From Rhodanobacteraceae bacterium (GTDB lineage: Bacteria; Acidobacteriota; Terriglobia; Terriglobales; Acidobacteriaceae), in contig JANXWZ010000210.1 of assembly GCA_025350865.1 (NCBI GenBank), positions 1-59,528 of the forward strand: a stretch of 59,528 bases of DNA, read 5' to 3'. Positions 54,258-59,528 of the stretch are shown in pieces; the stretch's first letter is position 1, and each line of letters starts with the position of its first letter. Position numbers and translations under genes: made by a program. Below the pieces are notes generated by a model, which ran no database searches, was not told where the DNA came from, and was given only the letters and a program-made list of their open reading frames with translations.

Positions 54258-54941
54258 CTAAACCAGCATCCTATCGCGCAACGTCATCACCCGATCACAC
54301 CTTCCAGCAAACTCTGCATTGTGCGTCACCAGAACGCTCGTCAATCCATGCGCCTGATGCAGCGACCGGATCAACCCAAACACAGCTTCTGCCGTCTTCC
54401 CATCCAGATCCCCGGTAGGCTCATCGGCCAGCAAAACCTTCGGCTCTGTCACCAGAGCACGTGCAAGCGACACCCGCTGTTGCTCCCCACCGCTCAACTC
54501 GCCGGACCGATGCAGCGATCGATCCCCGAGCCCGACTTCACCCAGCCACTGCTGGGCTTTGGCCAGTGCCTCGCCGCGAGGAAGGCCGCGAGACAGCAGC
54601 GGCATAGCGACATTTTCGACGGCCGTAAACTCCGGCATCAGGTAGTGGAACTGCCATACGTATCCCACGTCTCGATTGCGAAACTCTGCGGCCTGCCGGT
54701 TCGACAAGCCTCCAAGTCGGATGCCACCAACCCAAACCTCGCCCGCCGTCGGCTTATCGAGTGCCGCCAGCAGATGCAGCAGGGAACTCTTGCCCGCACC
54801 AGACTGACCGACAATCGCAACCATCTCCCCCTGCGCGACGGTAAAACTCAACCCGGCAAACAGCTCGAGCTCGCCATGCCCAAGGCCTCGGCCCGCATAA
54901 GCCTTGCGAAGGCCTTCGGCATGGATTGCTGCGCTATTCAT
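54258..54941 (-). CDS. lolD: Lipoprotein-releasing ABC transporter ATPase LolD
   Basis: LolD powers release of lipoproteins from the inner membrane with LolC/LolE. The 227-residue ATPase (ATG 54941) has Walker A GQSGAGKSSLLH, signature [15 protein letters not shown] and Walker B VLLADEPTGDLD. It overlaps the upstream AhpD-like gene by 8 bases, and that gene overlaps lolC, so the three form one transcript. A longer start at 54959 is less likely. Confidence 0.9.
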   Translation of the reverse strand: MNSAAIHAEGLRKAYAGRGLGHGELELFAGLSFTVAQGEMVAIVGQSGAGKSSLLHLLAALDKPTAGEVWVGGIRLGGLSNRQAAEFRNRDVGYVWQFHYLMPEFTAVENVAMPLLSRGLPRGEALAKAQQWLGEVGLGDRSLHRSGELSGGEQQRVSLARALVTEPKVLLADEPTGDLDGKTAEAVFGLIRSLHQAHGLTSVLVTHNAEFAGRCDRVMTLRDRMLV

Positions 54942-55398
54942 GGTGCGGTCGCACTCCAAGAGAGATTGCCAGGCGATTCCAGGCGTTGATGGTCGTAATT
55001 GTTAAGGTCAGGTTGACGGTCTCAACCTCATCGAAGTGCGCCCGAACCTCGTCGTACACCGCATCCGCCGCATGACCCTGCTGGATATTTGTTACCGCTT
55101 CGGTCCACGCAAACGCCGCCCGCTCCCGCTGCGTGTAAGCGTCCGACTTGCGCCACGCCAGTAAGCCCGCGACGCGCCCTTCCGGCTCATTCTGCTTTTC
55201 TAACTCCGCCGTATGCAGCCCGATGCAGTACTCGCACCCGTTTAGCCGGGAAGCCAGAAGACGCACCATATCCTGCAGGTTGCGCTCGAGCCCCGTACCG
55301 GTGTTGAGGTAGTGCCCGAGCGCCGTCATCCGCTCGAAGCCCTCGGAAGCCAGTCGCGTGTAGTTCAGACGAGGTTTCGATTTTGTATTCTCACTCAT
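54934..55398 (-). CDS. AhpD-like carboxymuconolactone decarboxylase family protein
   Basis: A 154-residue all-helical protein with CEYCIGLH (Cys55, Cys58), the redox-active CxxC with adjacent His of the AhpD/YnjA group. Such proteins act as alkylhydroperoxidases or thiol reductants; many have no proven role. The ATG overlaps the end of lolC (ATGAGTGA), and its own end overlaps lolD, so its location between two transporter genes is fixed by coupled translation. The functional link is unknown. Confidence 0.87.
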   Translation of the reverse strand: MSENTKSKPRLNYTRLASEGFERMTALGHYLNTGTGLERNLQDMVRLLASRLNGCEYCIGLHTAELEKQNEPEGRVAGLLAWRKSDAYTQRERAAFAWTEAVTNIQQGHAADAVYDEVRAHFDEVETVNLTLTITTINAWNRLAISLGVRPHHE

Positions 55399-56683
55399 AG
55401 CGCAAAGCCTCCGCCGGCAAAACATTCGCTGCACTTCCACTTGGATACAGCGTCGCCAGCGCGCTCACTCCCAGGCTAACTGCCGACACGATAAGCGCAT
55501 CCAGTAGGCGCGGCGCAAACGGCAGGTAATCGATGGAATAGACCGAAGGGTCAAGCTGAATAAATCGATAGTGCCCGCCCGCCCAGCTGGCGGCATATCC
55601 CACCACCAGACCGATGGCCGTGCCGATCACCGAGATCATCAGCCCCTGCAGCAGGAACACGCGCCGCACCTGGGCCTGGGTGACTCCGAAGCTCATCATG
55701 ACCGCTATGTCTTTCGTCTTTTCCATCACCATCATGGTCAGTGCGATCAGGATATTCAAGGCCGCGACGCACACGATGAGCGCGAGGACAATGAACGTCA
55801 CGATCTGCTCCAGCTTCAATGCGCGGAAGAGTTCGCGATTTTGCTCCATCCAGTTTGTTGCCTGAAACCCTGCTCCCGCAGCCTTCTCAATTTCCCGGCC
55901 GATCACGTCAGCCTTATAAAGGTCGTCTACTTTGAAGCTCATGACAGATACCAAATCCGGCTCGGAAAACAGCTTCTGAGCATCCTCCAGCCGCATGAAC
56001 GCGTAACTGGAATCGTATTGGTAGAATCCGGTCGCAAAGATTCCGACAATGTGGCAACGCTGATAGCGAGGCACCAACCCCAGCGGAGTCAGATCGCCCT
56101 GCGGACTTGTCACCAGAACCGTATCGCCGACCGCTGCGCCTAGAGAGTCCGCCAGATCTTTGCCGATTACGATTGGCGGGATAGCAACCACCTGAGACCC
56201 ATCCGAGCAGTCACGTCCGGTGTCGAGAACCCCGGAGCATGGAAGGGTCTGAACCGGCTCCAATTCCTCCGCCGACCCATCCTTAACGCTCTGTAAAATG
56301 TCGCTGACCCGCTTCTCGTCCGCCGGGATAATCCCCTTGATCAGCGCTCCGCCGCTCCGCGCTCCACGTGACACCAGCACCTGTTCATACAGCCCCGGAG
56401 CCGCCGCAGTCACATGCGGTAAGGAACCGAGCCGCGCCAGCAGAGCCCGCCAATCCCCGCGCATGCCATCGCCGGCCTGACGCATCAACAGGACATGAGC
56501 AGTCGAACCCAACAGCCGCTCCTGCAGGTCGCGCCGCATCCCATTTGTAATCGCCAGCGCGATCACCAGCGACGCCACACCCGCGGCCACGCCCGCAACC
56601 GAGATGGCGGTGATCACGCCAATCACCGCCTGCCGCCGCTTCGCCCGCAGATACCGCGCCGCAATAAAAAGTTCAAACTTCAT
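55391..56683 (-). CDS. lolC: Lipoprotein-releasing ABC transporter permease LolC/LolE
   Basis: The membrane component that extracts lipoproteins from the inner membrane. The 430-residue protein starts MKFELFIAARYLRAKRRQAVIGVITAISVAGVAAGVA, a LolC/E hallmark, with a first helix at about 20-45, a periplasmic domain (to about 270) and three C-terminal helices. Only one permease is encoded here, so it may work as a homodimer, as in LolF-type systems. The ATG at 56683 is preferred to a TTG two codons upstream. Confidence 0.93.
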   Translation of the reverse strand: MKFELFIAARYLRAKRRQAVIGVITAISVAGVAAGVASLVIALAITNGMRRDLQERLLGSTAHVLLMRQAGDGMRGDWRALLARLGSLPHVTAAAPGLYEQVLVSRGARSGGALIKGIIPADEKRVSDILQSVKDGSAEELEPVQTLPCSGVLDTGRDCSDGSQVVAIPPIVIGKDLADSLGAAVGDTVLVTSPQGDLTPLGLVPRYQRCHIVGIFATGFYQYDSSYAFMRLEDAQKLFSEPDLVSVMSFKVDDLYKADVIGREIEKAAGAGFQATNWMEQNRELFRALKLEQIVTFIVLALIVCVAALNILIALTMMVMEKTKDIAVMMSFGVTQAQVRRVFLLQGLMISVIGTAIGLVVGYAASWAGGHYRFIQLDPSVYSIDYLPFAPRLLDALIVSAVSLGVSALATLYPSGSAANVLPAEALRYE

Positions 56684-56711
56684 CTGCAACGAGTCTACCG
56701 CCCAACCTAAA

Positions 56712-56749
56712 GAAAAAGAGGAGAACCCATCACTTCAGGCTCCCCTCTT
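56712..56749 (-). terminator. Terminator downstream of the alcohol dehydrogenase gene
   Basis: AAGAGGAGAACC (56716-56727) pairs with GGCTCCCCTCTT (56738-56749) in a 12-base stem with two wobbles and a 10-base loop. On the minus strand it ends TTTTTC, 40-80 bases after the dehydrogenase stop and before lolC. Confidence 0.8.
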
Positions 56750-56789
56750 ATCCAGTCGCTAATCCGTCTTTTCCCCGTTACGCCTTGTT

Positions 56790-57800
56790 TTACGAATTCG
56801 CCAGCACTGCCCGATACCGGACCTGGTTCTTCTTCACCTTGGCCACGGCCTCGTTGGCCTTGTCCATCGCGAACCGCTCGGTCACCGCCTTTACTCCGTG
56901 CCGCGCCGCTACGTCCAGCATCTCGGCGATGTCTGCCGGGCTGCCGGTTGGGCTGCCGGAGAGCGACTTCTGCCCGCCGACCAGAGGAAAGGCCTGCAGC
57001 GCCATCGGCGAGGGAGGAACTCCGACGAGGCAGAATGTCCCCTTGGGCCGCAGCGCGTTGATGTAGCCGCCCCAGTCCTGGTCTGCGTTTACGGTGCTTA
57101 GCAGGAAGTCGAAGCTGCCGGCGAGCTTTTTCATTGCGCCGGTTTCGCGGGTGTTAACGAAGTGATGCGCGCCTAGTGCCCGGGCCTCGGACTCCTTGCT
57201 CTTCGAGGTGGAGAACGCCGTTACTTCTGCGCCGAATGCCTTGGCAAACTGCAGCCCGATATGTCCGAGGCCGCCGATCCCGATGACTCCAACGCGGGAG
57301 GCGGGGCGTACGCCGTGGTTGCGAATCGGCGCATAGACCGTGATACCGCCGCATAGTAGGGGAGCGACATTCTCGCTCTCCAGCGCTGCCGGAACCGGAA
57401 TCGCAAAGCGCCAGTTGACGCGCACCGAATCCGCGTAGCCGCCATGTCTCCCGACGCAGGTGGGCTGGGCCTTGGCACAAAGATGCTCTTCGCCTTTGCG
57501 GCACCACTCGCACACGCCGCAGGAATCCGCCTGCCAGCCGATTCCGACACGCTCGCCAATGGTCAGGTTCTGGACGCCGGTTCCAACGGCCGTGACCGTA
57601 CCGACAATCTCATGGCCCGGGATAAACGGATACTTACTCATTCCCCAGTCGTTATCGATCAGGTGAACGTCGCTATGGCAGATTCCACAGTGCGAGATCT
57701 GCACCTCGACGTCGCTTTGCGCGAGGTCGCCCGGATCGTATTTGTATGGCAACAGATGGGCACCCGCCGCGTGCACCGCCAACCCATGAATTTCGCGCAT
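56790..57800 (-). CDS. Zinc-dependent NAD(P) alcohol dehydrogenase (CAD/YahK type)
   Basis: A 336-residue medium-chain dehydrogenase that reduces aldehydes or oxidises alcohols. Catalytic zinc ligands are Cys38 (HCGICHSD) and His63-Glu64 (GHE). The structural zinc motif is CGVCEWCRKGEEHLC, and the coenzyme loop is GIGGLGHIG. The pattern CGICHSD plus this spacing matches cinnamyl-alcohol-dehydrogenase-like aldehyde reductases. Substrate is not predictable. It is monocistronic between a divergent VWFA gene and lolC. Confidence 0.92.
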   Translation of the reverse strand: MREIHGLAVHAAGAHLLPYKYDPGDLAQSDVEVQISHCGICHSDVHLIDNDWGMSKYPFIPGHEIVGTVTAVGTGVQNLTIGERVGIGWQADSCGVCEWCRKGEEHLCAKAQPTCVGRHGGYADSVRVNWRFAIPVPAALESENVAPLLCGGITVYAPIRNHGVRPASRVGVIGIGGLGHIGLQFAKAFGAEVTAFSTSKSKESEARALGAHHFVNTRETGAMKKLAGSFDFLLSTVNADQDWGGYINALRPKGTFCLVGVPPSPMALQAFPLVGGQKSLSGSPTGSPADIAEMLDVAARHGVKAVTERFAMDKANEAVAKVKKNQVRYRAVLANS

Positions 57801-57986
57801 CTGATTTGTTGTCCTTTTTGTTGGCGTGTGTCGCTCCTCGCGCCAACTCTCTAAATGCTACATCAGCCCCCAACTCCACCCTGTGAATTGAGCGAGGTGC
57901 AGCCATCAATTCGAGTCCGGTTGTCTCCGTTTGGGCGTACCCCACGTCTAACATTTGGATTCGTACACACCCCTCTTAGGAGGAGT

Positions 57987-59231
57987 ATGTGCACGAGGAA
58001 ACAAGCTGTTGGCGACGATTGCCCCGCCGCAGCGAAGTTTGAGAGTAGAGTTTTGAAGATGACCTTTCGCGACCTCCGCATCCTCGCTATCGTCGTGGCG
58101 GCTTTTCTGGCCCCCGCAGCCGTGCCCCACGCTTTTGCCCAGACCAAGCCGCCCACCCAGCCGCCGCCGCAGGCTCCCGGGGCCGGAGACGCTGGTCCGA
58201 CCACGGATTCCGGCCCGCTGATCATCAAGAAGAAGTCGGCGGACGCTCCTGAACCGCCGCCGCCGGCCGCCGACCAGCCGAAGGTGAAGAATCCGGGCGG
58301 CCAGACCTTCTCGCTCCGCGTGGATGTCCCGATCGTCTCGCTCGATGTCAACGTGATCCTGGACAAGACGCACCAGTTCGTTCCCGGACTGCGCCCCGCT
58401 AATTTCCTGGTACTGGAAGATGGGGTGGAGCAGAAGGTCGATTCTGTCCGCATCACGCAGACGCCGATCACCGCAGTGATGCTGCTCGAATTTGCCTCCA
58501 CCAACTACAACTACATTCAGGATATGTTCAACACGTCGGTCAGCTTCTACCGCTCGCTACAGCCGAAGGATTTTGTCGCTGTGATTACGTTCGACATGCG
58601 AACCCACATCCTGACGGACTTTACGAGCAATAAGGACCAGATCGCGGACTCGCTGCGGTCGATGATGATCCCGACATTCTCCGAGGTGAACACCTTCGAC
58701 GCGCTGTACGAGACGCTCGACCGGACCAGCCGGATTGAAGGCCGCAAGTATATTATTTTGATCGGCTCGGGTCGCGATACGTTCTCGAAGATCACGCTGG
58801 ATAAGATTCTGGCCAAGATCAGGGCGACGCCCAACGTGACCATCTTCTCGGTCGGCACCGGCGCTCTCGCCAGCGAGATGAGCCAATCCCGCATGGGCGG
58901 AATGGGTGGCGCGATCTCCAACATGAACACGCTACAGGCGCAGAACCAGCTGAAGACCTTCGCCCAGATGACCGGTGGCCTGTACTTCTACCCCATGTTT
59001 CAGGGCGAACTTCCGGATATTTTCTCAGAGATCAACAACTCGATCCGCAACCAGTACGTGCTCACTTACAAGCCGACCAACAACAAGAACGACGGCACCT
59101 ACCGCCACGTGAAGGTGCTGCTGGTCGACAATGAAGGCAAGCCGCTGCGGATGCAGGACGAGAAGCAGAAGCCGGTGAAATACTCTGTAATCGCCCGCGA
59201 CGGATACAACGCCAAGAACCCGGTTGAGTAG
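57987..59231 (+). CDS. Secreted VWFA domain protein of the acidobacterial VWFA-related family
   Basis: The protein contains a signal-like helix, a proline- and alanine-rich spacer, and then the acidobacterial VWFA-related domain. VDVPIVSLDVNVILDK and LRPANFLVLEDGVEQ are its usual opening; the VWA core runs from AVMLLEFASTN to FSVGTGA. The canonical MIDAS Asp-x-Ser-x-Ser is not kept: the first strand ends EFASTN, so metal binding is doubtful. Start: AGGAGGAG lies next to ATG 57987, which gives a 24-residue tail before MTFRDLRILAIV; ATG 58059 would give a standard signal peptide but has a weak ribosome site. Function is unknown; these proteins are numerous in Acidobacteriota. Confidence 0.85.
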   Translation: MCTRKQAVGDDCPAAAKFESRVLKMTFRDLRILAIVVAAFLAPAAVPHAFAQTKPPTQPPPQAPGAGDAGPTTDSGPLIIKKKSADAPEPPPPAADQPKVKNPGGQTFSLRVDVPIVSLDVNVILDKTHQFVPGLRPANFLVLEDGVEQKVDSVRITQTPITAVMLLEFASTNYNYIQDMFNTSVSFYRSLQPKDFVAVITFDMRTHILTDFTSNKDQIADSLRSMMIPTFSEVNTFDALYETLDRTSRIEGRKYIILIGSGRDTFSKITLDKILAKIRATPNVTIFSVGTGALASEMSQSRMGGMGGAISNMNTLQAQNQLKTFAQMTGGLYFYPMFQGELPDIFSEINNSIRNQYVLTYKPTNNKNDGTYRHVKVLLVDNEGKPLRMQDEKQKPVKYSVIARDGYNAKNPVE

Positions 59232-59330
59232 AGACGCGGCGAACGGCCATATGGTTTGACCCATCCCGCTGAAACCCGTACACTTACCAAAGTGCCGTCA
59301 GCGCTCAACAACGCGACGCACACACTGTGT

Positions 59331-59404
59331 TGCCCCCTCGTTCAATGGTAGGACTAGCGACTCTGACTCGCTCGATCGGGGTTCGAATCCCTGGGGGGCA
59401 ACCA
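59331..59404 (+). tRNA. tRNA-Gln (anticodon CTG)
   Basis: A complete cloverleaf. The acceptor arms are TGCCCCC (59331-59337) and GGGGGCA (59394-59400), with the weak first T-A pair usual in tRNA-Gln. The D arm is GTTC/GGAC, the anticodon stem AGCGA/TCGCT with loop CTCTGAC (anticodon CTG, reads CAG), and the T stem CGGGG/CCCTG with loop TTCGAAT. Discriminator A and an encoded CCA follow. A short GCGTTT/AAACGC hairpin lies about 20 bases downstream. The last 124 bases of the window hold no supported gene. Confidence 0.95.
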
Positions 59405-59528
59405 CCTATGTGCTCTGCACATCGCGTTTGCTTTGCAAAACGCCTGAAATGAACACTTACCTAACTTCAACCTCTCACCGGATTGCATTTGAATCCATGG
59501 GAGCGTTATGGAGCAGTGTGTTTTTCAG

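Overview
The window reads as a stretch of chromosome from a soil-type member of the Acidobacteriota, most like the Terriglobia/Acidobacteriaceae (Granulicella, Terriglobus or Edaphobacter-like). The main pointers are the protein at 57987-59231, which looks like the acidobacterial VWFA-related family, a high-GC gene-dense layout, many GTG/TTG starts, and a large share of polysaccharide-degradation genes. No phage, insertion sequence, CRISPR array or rRNA operon was seen. No gap between genes exceeds about 220 bases.

Layout. (1) 1-1378: the end of an M3 metallopeptidase and phoU. (2) 1444-12153: an amino-sugar locus with a giant three-module protein (Na+/solute symporter + serine beta-lactamase-like hydrolase + NamZ-type exo-N-acetylmuramidase), a BadF-type amino-sugar kinase, nagA, a GH20 hexosaminidase and an outer-membrane porin. 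(3) 12332-18908: a uronate locus of uxaC, a LarA-family nickel epimerase, tagaturonate epimerase (uxaE), gluconokinase and an SDR reductase, with a vapBC toxin-antitoxin pair on the opposite strand between uxaC and the LarA gene. (4) 18974-26675: another SDR, tadA, agmatine deiminase, a BLUF photoreceptor protein, a PL22 oligogalacturonate lyase, a GH27 alpha-galactosidase and two tandem sulfotransferases. (5) 26698-38720: protein quality control, in transcription order tig, clpP, clpX, lon on the minus strand, then an aldose-epimerase-like protein, a type-5 uracil-DNA glycosylase, a secreted unknown and clpC. (6) 38880-43928: a TlpA-like thioredoxin, a glycosyltransferase, two tandem PTPS/QueD paralogues, folE, truB and an SGNH esterase. 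(7) 43991-59231: an ABC ATPase-permease pair, a PD-(D/E)XK-like unknown, a TonB-like protein, ribosomal protein S1, CDP-glucose genes rfbF/rfbG and divergent rfbH, a lolC-ahpD-lolD run, an alcohol dehydrogenase and the VWFA protein. (8) A tRNA-Gln(CTG) near the right edge.

The most interesting inference is that region 3 encodes a complete uronate route lacking the usual mannonate dehydratase and KDG kinase: uronate -> tagaturonate/fructuronate (UxaC, UxaE) -> D-mannonate (SDR) -> D-gluconate (LarA-family 2-epimerase) -> 6-phosphogluconate (GntK). The nearby PL22 lyase fits pectin as the source. The second is the 1464-residue symporter-hydrolase-NamZ fusion, whose two linkers each coincide with a dispersed non-coding repeat read in frame. 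The third is a family of about 40-base hairpin repeats (5' box CCGGGTGnCCC, then a variable hairpin closing with GTGGG or a variant) found at four places in the window.

All calls come from reading the sequence and from remembered family motifs; no database search was run.
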